From Bacillota bacterium (GTDB lineage Bacteria > Bacillota > Clostridia > Lachnospirales > Lachnospiraceae): a stretch of DNA of 5,556 nucleotides. This document shows, in pieces, positions 1 through 4,778 of this stretch. The notes beneath the pieces are model-generated. The model did not search any database. It was not told where the DNA came from and saw nothing but the letters and a program-made list of their open reading frames with translations. The translations under genes were made by a program, and so were the position numbers. Location: positions 1-5,556 of the forward strand of contig JAEZKL010000060.1 of NCBI GenBank assembly GCA_023415475.1. Direction: 5' to 3'. Position 1 is the first letter of the stretch. The number at the start of each line of letters is the position of its first letter.

Positions 1-23
1 CCAGTCAGATAAACGTTAGCCTT

Positions 24-45
24 GATTAATCATTTCTGATCAATC
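24..45 (-). repeat. 9-bp stem capped by a GAAA tetraloop
   Basis: Minus-strand GATTGATCA, GAAA, TGATTAATC pairs over nine positions with one internal G-U wobble. The wobble pairs only on the minus strand (on the plus strand it would be an A-C mismatch), and so does the GNRA loop. This again points to a leftward transcript. Confidence 0.6.
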
Positions 46-99
46 GTACAACCAAATGGTTGTTCAAGCAATCCTGTTATCTTTACTGTTTTTGTGGTT

Positions 100-117
100 G
101 TATCTGTTTCCAGATAC
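100..117 (-). repeat. Perfect 7-bp stem capped by a GAAA tetraloop
   Basis: Minus-strand GTATCTG, GAAA, CAGATAC. The stem is exact and the loop is a GNRA tetraloop only when read on the minus strand, which supports that strand being the transcribed one. Likely a folded element of the leader RNA. Confidence 0.6.
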
Positions 118-124
118 GGTTCGT

Positions 125-147
125 TGATATATCATTACAATATATCA
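125..147. repeat. 8-bp AT-only-core inverted repeat in the leader
   Basis: TGATATAT (125-132) and ATATATCA (140-147) are exact reverse complements around a 7-nt loop. It adjoins the tetraloop hairpin at 100-117, so the leader RNA probably folds as consecutive hairpins here. It is weak thermodynamically because it is mostly A-U. Confidence 0.45.
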
Positions 148-187
148 TAATGAAAATTTCTCTTTGTTCGAAGTCCATAGTGGATAA

Positions 188-212
188 AGTTCCTACGGAA
201 CTCTTCGAGTTT
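188..212 (-). repeat. Two overlapping, mutually exclusive small hairpins in the leader
   Basis: On the minus strand AACTC-GAA-GAGTT (200-212) and AGTTCC-GTA-GGAACT (188-202, extendable by a G-U and an A-U pair) share bases around 200-204. Only one can form at a time. The second is stronger and would win once fully transcribed. Confidence 0.4.
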
Positions 213-237
213 TTTAGAATTTTCAGGGTTGTTTCAC

Positions 238-257
238 TGTTCAATTATCAAGGTTCA
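238..257 (-). promoter_or_regulatory. boxA-like antitermination sequence
   Basis: Minus-strand TGAACCTTGATAATTGAACA closely resembles the Firmicute rRNA leader/spacer boxA region of the TGTTCTTTGAAAACTGAA type, which I recall from Bacillus; by eye about 15 of 20 positions agree. BoxA binds NusB/NusE (ribosomal protein S10) to make RNA polymerase resistant to termination in rRNA operons. It begins about 50 nt downstream of the P2 start, a sensible position for that role. Confidence 0.55.
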
Positions 258-312
258 TTGTGTGTTTTCGGCTTATTTTTCAGTGCTTCATGTTTTCGCC
301 GTCAACTTTTTT

Positions 313-341
313 AGTTTATCATACCCATCGTATTATGTCAA
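313..341 (-). promoter_or_regulatory. Strong sigma-A promoter P2 of the tandem pair
   Basis: On the minus strand a perfect -35 TTGACA (336-341), a 17-nt spacer (319-335) and -10 TAAACT (313-318, four of six, embedded in TATGATAAACT). The predicted start is near 306. It lies about 94 nt downstream of P1, the tandem arrangement and spacing seen in many bacterial rRNA operons. An A-rich tract sits immediately upstream and may act as an UP element. Confidence 0.78.
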
Positions 342-343
342 CC

Positions 344-377
344 ACTTTTTTATTTTTTTATTTAATCTTTTTTGTCA
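344..377 (-). promoter_or_regulatory. A-rich UP-like element upstream of P2
   Basis: Read on the minus strand this stretch is nearly all A with a few T and G (AAAAAAGATTAAATAAAAAA and onward), directly upstream of the P2 -35. Such tracts bind the RNA polymerase alpha C-terminal domain at very strong promoters, especially rRNA promoters. The role is inferred from position and composition. Confidence 0.55.
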
Positions 378-406
378 TTGTGGCCGCTCATCAACGGTGG
401 ATTTTC

Positions 407-435
407 ATTTTACATTCCAAATCGAAAAATGTCAA
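407..435 (-). promoter_or_regulatory. Strong sigma-A promoter P1 (upstream of a tandem pair)
   Basis: On the minus strand a perfect -35 TTGACA (430-435) is followed by an exact 17-nt spacer (413-429) and -10 TAAAAT (407-412, five of six consensus bases). Transcription should start near position 400 and run left. It begins only about 20 nt after the PH-domain stop codon, with no obvious terminator between. No protein gene follows on this strand, so the promoter must serve an RNA or a gene beyond the window. Confidence 0.8.
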
Positions 436-455
436 GAAGTAATATTAACTTTTTA

Positions 456-836
456 TCAGTTAATTTCATCCAGCTCATCTTGCCCTAATTCTTCGGCATC
501 AATATTCAGAGTATGTAACGATCTTCTCTTTCTTCTTGCCTCTTCTGAGGAGTTCATAATGAAGTCCTTAATCTCGCTGGAATGCCTGATGTGATAAAGA
601 TTAAGTTCGGGATGGGTGGTATCACCCGTATAACAGGTTATGGTTCCAAGCTTAAATATTCTCTCGGATAAGCTTCTGGTTAATCTGACATCCTGAATCT
701 TATACATTAATGCGTCATCTTCCGTAATATTAAGGAAACCGGATGTAATCGTGAGTTTATCTTCATTGATGCTGTACTTAGTAAATGTAAATGGTAACCC
801 CAAAAATTTAATGCGTTTTCTCTCAACGTAACCCAT
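456..836 (-). CDS. Small bacterial PH-domain (bPH_2/YdbS-like) protein
   Basis: A 126-residue protein whose core (about 20-93) matches the bacterial pleckstrin-homology pattern of the YdbS/YdbT type: YSINEDKLTITSGFLN, then the family-typical KIQDVRLTRSLSERIFKLGTI block (46-66), then a beta strand with LNLYHI and a closing helix (EIKDFIMN). No transmembrane segment is visible, unlike many YdbS-type proteins where the PH core follows two helices, so this is a stand-alone soluble version. The C-terminal tail switches from a basic cluster (ARRKRR, 100-105) to an acidic end (about 114-125). The ATG at 834-836 follows a strong AGGGAGGT at 841-848 with a 4-nt gap. It is probably co-transcribed with the lipoprotein gene upstream. 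A role at the inner face of the membrane is possible through the basic cluster, but that is inference. It ends with TGA at 456-458. Confidence 0.85.
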   Translation of the reverse strand: MGYVERKRIKFLGLPFTFTKYSINEDKLTITSGFLNITEDDALMYKIQDVRLTRSLSERIFKLGTITCYTGDTTHPELNLYHIRHSSEIKDFIMNSSEEARRKRRSLHTLNIDAEELGQDELDEIN

Positions 837-850
837 AGTAACCTCCCTTT

Positions 851-865
851 ATGTGCACTGCACAT
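851..865. repeat. Perfect 15-bp dyad between the lipoprotein and PH-domain genes
   Basis: ATGTGCA (851-857) and TGCACAT (859-865) are exact reverse complements around a single central base. It sits in the 35-nt gap, just in front of the AGGGAGGT ribosome binding site (841-848) of the downstream gene. As RNA it could fold into a 6-bp stem with a 3-nt loop. It may be an operator-like dyad, a small mRNA-processing or stabilising hairpin, or chance. There is no U-tract, so it is not a terminator. Confidence 0.5.
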
Positions 866-871
866 TATTAA

Positions 872-1585
872 TTACTTGATTTTGATAATTTCCGATCGAT
901 TGTCCCTGGTAACCATTAAATTGATATCTGTCATTTCAACATCCTTCTTAATCTCAAATATAAGCACTACCGGCCTTTCCTCTCCAGCCTTTAGTGTCAA
1001 ATCAATGAGCTTCAGGTTATTTTCCAACAGAGCAAAAGGAGGTTCGTATAGCGTTCCGACATTCACATCCAGCTGATATCCTATATCCGCCTTCGTTAGG
1101 TTTAAGTTGTTTTCCTTATCCAGAGTATTCTTTAGCATGAAGGACAATACCATCAGCTGATAATCGGATCTTGATGGTGTAATTAAAAAATAAGTTTCCG
1201 TTGCATCCTCGGGGTAGCTTTCTGCTACAACAAATTCCTGATATTCTATCTCAAACCCCTCTTCCCCTATTACCTCTGTCAGAGTATAATCCTTCTCCGG
1301 CGTCACGGTAACAGCAGAAGTTGTAGTTTGCCCCTGTTCCGAATTAGTATTCAGAGAGTTTACAGGTACCGGAGTTGCTATTGCGGCTGCCTCCGCCTCT
1401 TGTTTCTCTATAACTTTTTCATATGATACCAAATCAGCCGTATATTCCTTGTCATATTTCAGCATCACTCCGGCTATATATTCTGCAGCCGCATCTGATT
1501 GCTGTTCTGAATATTCGAATTTTTGAATGCATCCAGTTAATGTTGTCAGAAGTAGTAGGATAGCAATTAGCTTATAACGTCTCAT
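872..1585 (-). CDS. Secreted lipoprotein of unknown function
   Basis: A 237-residue predicted lipoprotein anchored on the outer face of the cytoplasmic membrane. Residues 1-18 form a type II signal peptide (MRRYK, then a Leu/Ile-rich core) ending in the lipobox LTGC, with Cys19 the only cysteine and the expected lipidation site. Residues about 20-65 are acidic and probably helical. Residues about 66-98 are a low-complexity Ala/Thr/Pro/Ser/Val linker. Residues about 100-237 alternate hydrophobic and polar positions as in a beta-sandwich, including a GTLYEPPFALLENN segment and a final run (LKAGEERPVVLIFEIKK) of the kind seen in DUF4352-like extracellular domains. That resemblance is suggestive only. 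The ATG at 1583-1585 follows an unusual all-G Shine-Dalgarno, GGGGGG at 1594-1599, eight nt away. It is probably the first gene of an operon with the PH-domain gene 35 nt downstream. The terminator at 1820-1858 separates it from the two-component operon. Confidence 0.88.
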   Translation of the reverse strand: MRRYKLIAILLLLTTLTGCIQKFEYSEQQSDAAAEYIAGVMLKYDKEYTADLVSYEKVIEKQEAEAAAIATPVPVNSLNTNSEQGQTTTSAVTVTPEKDYTLTEVIGEEGFEIEYQEFVVAESYPEDATETYFLITPSRSDYQLMVLSFMLKNTLDKENNLNLTKADIGYQLDVNVGTLYEPPFALLENNLKLIDLTLKAGEERPVVLIFEIKKDVEMTDINLMVTRDNRSEIIKIK

Positions 1586-1650
1586 CGATTATTCCCCCCG
1601 TCATTTGTAACTTGAAAACACACCTCTGCTTACAGGGTGCTACAGAATAC

Positions 1651-1679
1651 ATATTATCACTTTTCCTAAAAATCAGCAA
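1651..1679 (-). promoter_or_regulatory. Candidate extended -10 promoter for the lipoprotein gene
   Basis: On the minus strand TTGCTG (1674-1679) is separated by 17 nt from TAATAT (1651-1656). The -10 is preceded by TG and one base (TGATAATAT), an extended -10 motif that can compensate for a poor -35. Transcription would start near 1644, leaving a leader of about 59 nt before the ATG at 1585. The gap 1586-1819 otherwise holds only the inverted repeats described separately and AT-rich DNA. The prediction is from motif matching only. Confidence 0.45.
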
Positions 1680-1775
1680 CTAAAATTATATTAATTCCCA
1701 ATTTGTGAAGTATGAATACAGCGTCCACAGATGAAAAGGGTCTTATTCGCTTCGCATGCTTTCATGAAGCAAGTA

Positions 1776-1808
1776 TTCAAAAATGTCAGTTTCGCAGACA
1801 TTTTTGAA
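1776..1808. repeat. Perfect 12-bp AT-rich inverted repeat, possible second terminator
   Basis: TTCAAAAATGTC (1776-1787) and GACATTTTTGAA (1797-1808) are exact reverse complements around a 9-nt loop. It lies 14 nt past the first terminator arm in the direction of kinase transcription. The right arm read on the minus strand ends in T5 followed by GAA, so it is not a classical U-tail terminator. It may be a back-up terminator, a 3'-end stabilising hairpin or a protein site. Flanking near-identical copies of TGAAGCAAGTATT (1765-1777) and TGAAGCATGTATT (1805-1817) overlap it. Confidence 0.6.
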
Positions 1809-1819
1809 GCATGTATTAA

Positions 1820-1858
1820 GAAAAGCTTCCCACTTTGTCTCTTAGCGGGAAGCTTTCA
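1820..1858 (-). terminator. Rho-independent terminator of the two-component operon
   Basis: Inverted repeat AAAGCTTCCC (1822-1831) against GGGAAGCTTT (1847-1856), ten perfect base pairs, extended inward by a G-U and a C-G pair. On the minus strand the stem is followed by a short U-rich run (TTTTCTT). It lies 11 nt beyond the kinase stop codon, exactly where the operon should end. The U-run is interrupted by one C, so efficiency may be moderate, and the near-symmetric A-run on the other side could make it partly bidirectional. Confidence 0.85.
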
Positions 1859-1869
1859 TCCATCATATA

Positions 1870-3441
1870 TTATGATTTCGAATCCAGTTCAAACCAAAAC
1901 TCCACACCGATCGGGCGGTTAATCACACCACACTCCTGATTCAAGGAATTCATGATTGCTTTTACAATTGATAAACCAATACCGTTACCACCGTATTCTC
2001 TGGTACGTGCTTTATCTATCTTATAGAATTTAATCCATATTTTGTCCAGATCTTCTTCCGGAATGTTGTCACCCGTATTAAAGACGGCCACACGCACCCG
2101 GCCATCCAGCGGGATCAGCTTAATCTCTATAATCCTCTGGCCGCTCACGTGGTTCAAGGCATTGCTGATATAATTAGTGATAACCTGCTCTACCATGTAT
2201 TCATCCGCCCAGACATAGAAAGGTTCAGAATGATCAAAATGAAGAATTACTTCCTTTTGCTTGAACAAGATCTCAGTGGCACTTAATACCGATTGTATCA
2301 AGTTAACAATATCAAAGCGAACAATATTGATCTGATTATTACCAAACTCGATTTCATTCAGATTCAACAGCTTCTTAACCATTTGATTCATCTTATTTGC
2401 TTCATCAATAATTACTTCGCAGTAGAAATCGCGGCTTTCCTGATCCTCATTGATATTCTCCTTAAGACCCTCAGCATAGCCTTGAATTAAGGAAATCGGT
2501 GTCTTCAGTTCATGGGATACATTTGACAGAAACTCCTTTCGCATATCATCAATCTCTGTCTTCTTCTGAATATCCGTCAGCAGCTCATTGTTAGCATGCT
2601 TTAATTCGGTAATCGTAGATTCAAGCTTTTCCGACAGACTATTGATGCTATTTCCTAATTCACCGATCTCATCCTTGGTCTCTACCCTATATTTAATTTC
2701 AAAGTCAAGGTCCGATATTCTCTTGGCGATCCCGGACAGTTCCAGAATCGGCTTCGTAAATCGTTTACTAATAATCAACATCGCAATGGATCCTATGATT
2801 ACTGCAAAAACACCGACATACGCGAGAAAATCATTCGCAATTGCTACACCTTCTTCAATACTCTCAAAATTAGAGCGAAGTAAGATAATACTAAAATCCT
2901 CCGCACTGCTGTAGACCGTATTATTTTTATTGGTATCACTCTCTGATTCTCCGGATAATTCCGGAAAGGTAAGGCCATACAGACCAACCATATCAATATA
3001 ATTAGCTTCCTTTTGGATATCGTAGAGGCTAATGATCCGATAATTACTTGTCTCCTTAATTATCTTACGATTGGTTATATCCGGATTCAGATACCTGGCA
3101 AGGTATTCTGCCTGCATTGCCATCATCTGTCTGAATTCTCTATCTCCAAAGCTGGTAGGATAGATAAAGCCTTGTAAGGAATTAATAACATAGATATCCA
3201 CGGAATACTTTGAAGCCAATTGCTCCATATCCACCGTATCGGATTCGGAGAGGATTTCATCATTCTCACTCTTATCATAGATTGCCTTAATCTCCTGATA
3301 TGCAGTATCCAGGTTCTTGATTTTAGTATCTACATAATAATTCGATAGGAAGGTCCGGTTTATAAACCAGGTTACAAAAATCGTTAACACCACCATAATT
3401 GTTAAGGTTAACGTTATTTTAAACCGAATGGAATGCTTCAT
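1870..3441 (-). CDS. Membrane sensor histidine kinase (HAMP, HisKA, HATPase_c)
   Basis: The 523-residue partner kinase of the upstream response regulator. Visible order: TM1 at about 10-27; an extracytoplasmic sensor domain at about 28-205 (no cysteine, no family I recognise); TM2 at about 206-226; HAMP at about 227-280; a short coiled coil; HisKA with phosphoacceptor H310 in SNVSHELKTP; and a HATPase_c domain. The ATPase domain shows an N box with N423 and N427, a G1 box read as FNTGDNI (454-460), an F box KFYKIDKAR (471-479) and a G2 box GGNGIGLSIV (484-493). The G1 box has Asn455 where many kinases have Asp; VanS-like kinases also carry this form, so I expect an active enzyme. ATG at 3439-3441 overlaps the regulator stop, and GAGGTG lies at 3447-3452 inside the regulator gene. 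It acts at the membrane, autophosphorylates H310 and passes phosphate to D55 of the regulator. The stimulus is unknown. Confidence 0.96.
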   Translation of the reverse strand: MKHSIRFKITLTLTIMVVLTIFVTWFINRTFLSNYYVDTKIKNLDTAYQEIKAIYDKSENDEILSESDTVDMEQLASKYSVDIYVINSLQGFIYPTSFGDREFRQMMAMQAEYLARYLNPDITNRKIIKETSNYRIISLYDIQKEANYIDMVGLYGLTFPELSGESESDTNKNNTVYSSAEDFSIILLRSNFESIEEGVAIANDFLAYVGVFAVIIGSIAMLIISKRFTKPILELSGIAKRISDLDFEIKYRVETKDEIGELGNSINSLSEKLESTITELKHANNELLTDIQKKTEIDDMRKEFLSNVSHELKTPISLIQGYAEGLKENINEDQESRDFYCEVIIDEANKMNQMVKKLLNLNEIEFGNNQINIVRFDIVNLIQSVLSATEILFKQKEVILHFDHSEPFYVWADEYMVEQVITNYISNALNHVSGQRIIEIKLIPLDGRVRVAVFNTGDNIPEEDLDKIWIKFYKIDKARTREYGGNGIGLSIVKAIMNSLNQECGVINRPIGVEFWFELDSKS

Positions 3442-4115
3442 GTATCCACCTCAAATTTATAGCCGAGCCCCCAAATTGTTTTAATATAGTCACCCTTCGG
3501 CCCCATTTTGCTGCGCAATTTCTTAACATGGGTATCAATCGTACGGGCATCTCCGAAATAATCGTAATTCCATACATTGTTCAATATCTTTTCCCTGGAA
3601 AGAGCTACCCCTTGATTTGTCACAAAGTAAGTAAGCAATTCAAATTCCTTGAAGCTCAGTTCTATCTCCTGTCCATCAATCTTCACTTGATGAGCTGCTT
3701 TATCCAGTACGATCCCTCCGACTTCAATATTCTCTTCGTCCGTAACAGTGGTTCTTCGTAGGACAGCTTCCACACGGGCCACAAGGATCTTCGGACTAAA
3801 AGGCTTGGAGATATATTCATCCACACCTAGTTCAAAGCCCAGCAGCTCATCCTTCTCATCGCTCTTTGCAGTAAGCATGATAATCGGGACCTTGGAATAT
3901 TGCCTAATCTCGCGGCAAACCTGCCAACCATCCAGCTTGGGCATCATTACATCTAATATAATCAAGGCAATATCCTTCTTGGCGAAAAATAGATCGATTG
4001 CCTGTTCACCATTTTCCGCTTCCATTACATCATAGTTTTTACGCACCAAAAAGTCCTTCACAAGCTTTCTCATTCTACTTTCATCATCAACGACTAAGAT
4101 TTTTAGCTTTTCCAT
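3438..4115 (-). CDS. OmpR/PhoB-family response regulator transcription factor
   Basis: The cytosolic DNA-binding output protein of a two-component system, 225 residues, the normal length for this family. The N-terminal receiver domain (about 3-118) has the acidic pocket D10/D11, phosphoacceptor D55 (in LIILDVMMPKLDGW), switch residues T82 and Y101, and the conserved K104 in SKPF. The C-terminal winged-helix domain (about 128-222) shows the ELLTYF start helix, the recognition helix region RTIDTHVKKLRSK and the wing signature TIWGLGYKF. All catalytic residues are intact, so it should be phosphorylated by the partner kinase. The start is fixed by GGAGGT at 4121-4126. Its TGA (3438-3440) overlaps the ATG of the downstream kinase as ATGA, implying translational coupling and a cognate pair. 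VanR/PhoP/WalR-like relatives are very common in clostridia, and the regulon cannot be told from this window. Confidence 0.96.
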   Translation of the reverse strand: MEKLKILVVDDESRMRKLVKDFLVRKNYDVMEAENGEQAIDLFFAKKDIALIILDVMMPKLDGWQVCREIRQYSKVPIIMLTAKSDEKDELLGFELGVDEYISKPFSPKILVARVEAVLRRTTVTDEENIEVGGIVLDKAAHQVKIDGQEIELSFKEFELLTYFVTNQGVALSREKILNNVWNYDYFGDARTIDTHVKKLRSKMGPKGDYIKTIWGLGYKFEVDT

Positions 4116-4193
4116 TTGGCACCTCCGATATCTTTATAATTTTTCTATATATTAACACGGAACTATGACGAAATTGTGAAATTATTGCTCCGA
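4116..4193 (-). promoter_or_regulatory. Intergenic region upstream of the two-component operon, putative weak promoter
   Basis: This 78-nt, AT-rich gap separates the membrane-protein stop from the response-regulator start. It ends with a clear Shine-Dalgarno, GGAGGT at 4121-4126, five nt before the ATG. I see no GC-rich hairpin that would terminate the upstream operon. Possible -10 elements are TAATAT and TATAAA, and TTCACA is a possible -35, but none of these pairs has good spacing. The response regulator may therefore have a weak or activator-dependent promoter here, or may be partly transcribed from upstream. The promoter call is weak; the ribosome binding site is secure. Confidence 0.3.
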
Positions 4194-4757
4194 TTACTCA
4201 TTTTTCAAGGGCACCTGCTCCCTCTCCTCCAGAGCCTTCTCTCTATTCTCCAGATCTTTCTGCCAGCTTTCATACTTATCTATTACTTGATTTTCATAAA
4301 TGGAATACATGCTCCTATCACTGAATACAGCAATCACTATCATGATTATAATAATGGCCGCCAAAAAGATACTGATAATTCTGGAATTACGAAGCTTTAT
4401 CTTATAGTCTTCAATCAAAGCAATATGTCTTTGCTCCTTCTCTTTCTCCAACAGATTATCATAAACTCTTGGTTCCTTATCTGACTTCTCAATCTGTATA
4501 TTCGGGAGATTCTCCTGCGTAACGATACCAGCCTGCAGTATTTTATTGCGCAGGTCGTATAGAAAGGAATATCCTACTACGGTATTCAGAGTCTTTCTTT
4601 CTACTAATTTATGATACAGCTTAAGAGCCTTATTCAGATCATTCAAATCAGTATTTGCTTTGATATATTCCACCGTCTCTTCTTCCCGTTTTGCCTCCTT
4701 GTAACTATGGGAATCCTTAAAGACAAATCCGGCTACCTTATATTCGTTTTCCTTCAT
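4194..4757 (-). CDS. Single-pass membrane protein of unknown function with C-terminal coiled coil
   Basis: I do not recognise a named family. The 187-residue product has no signal peptide. Residues 1-126 are charged and mostly helical (for example residues 20-56, rich in Lys and Glu) and include a GYSFLYDLRNKI segment around residues 62-73. One strongly hydrophobic span at about 127-146 (very Ile-rich) follows an RNSR cluster. A short charged tail, about 153-181, has heptad-like Glu/Lys/Leu spacing and may form a coiled coil. By the positive-inside rule the N-terminal region is likely cytosolic and the tail outside, but this is inference. The ATG at 4755-4757 is preceded by AAGGAGG at 4770-4776, a strong Shine-Dalgarno with a slightly long 12-nt spacer; there is no better in-frame start nearby. 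The gene begins 21 nt after the oxidoreductase stop, which suggests co-transcription. It could be a scaffold or adaptor, but nothing in the sequence shows that. Confidence 0.85.
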   Translation of the reverse strand: MKENEYKVAGFVFKDSHSYKEAKREEETVEYIKANTDLNDLNKALKLYHKLVERKTLNTVVGYSFLYDLRNKILQAGIVTQENLPNIQIEKSDKEPRVYDNLLEKEKEQRHIALIEDYKIKLRNSRIISIFLAAIIIIMIVIAVFSDRSMYSIYENQVIDKYESWQKDLENREKALEEREQVPLKNE

Positions 4758-4778
4758 ATTCCAATGTTTCCTCCTTGG

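Larger units (their letters stand above)
1..306 (-). ncRNA. Structured leader RNA, probably the 5' leader of an rRNA operon running off the left edge
   Basis: This 306-nt stretch downstream of P2 has no credible protein gene on either strand. On the minus strand it carries a boxA-like sequence and then a string of inverted repeats: AGTTCC/GGAACT (188-202), TGATATAT/ATATATCA (125-147), GTATCTG-GAAA-CAGATAC (100-117), ACAACC/GGTTGT (48-63) and GATTGATCA-GAAA-TGATTAATC (24-45). Tandem strong promoters, an A-rich upstream tract, boxA and hairpins are the standard layout of an rRNA operon leader. No 16S sequence such as the usual AGAGTTTGATCCTGGCTCAG start is reached before position 1, so the RNA's identity is inferred. 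Alternatives are a tRNA cluster leader or another highly expressed structured RNA. Confidence 0.6.

Noticed and set aside
1..60. The 16S rRNA gene itself starting inside the window
   Set aside because: No conserved 16S start sequence is present before position 1; only leader-like DNA is seen.
1..306. A riboswitch, T-box, group II intron or RNase P RNA in the left region
   Set aside because: None of the hallmark motifs (T-box GGTGGTACCGCG type, intron GTGCG start, RNase P GAGGAAAGTCC) could be found by eye on either strand.
444..464. Inverted repeat ATTAACT/AGTTAAT over the PH-gene stop as a terminator
   Set aside because: The 7-bp stem has only one G-C pair and no U-tract follows on the minus strand, so it is unlikely to terminate transcription.
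60..594. Several plus-strand open frames rich in Phe, Cys and Ser (for example 60-314 and 229-594)
   Set aside because: They lack ribosome binding sites, have shadow-like composition, and lie antisense to the tandem promoters, the hairpin leader and the PH-domain gene.
1731..1922. A 63-residue plus-strand open frame
   Set aside because: It runs through the inverted repeats and terminator and into the antisense of the kinase 3' end, with no ribosome binding site.
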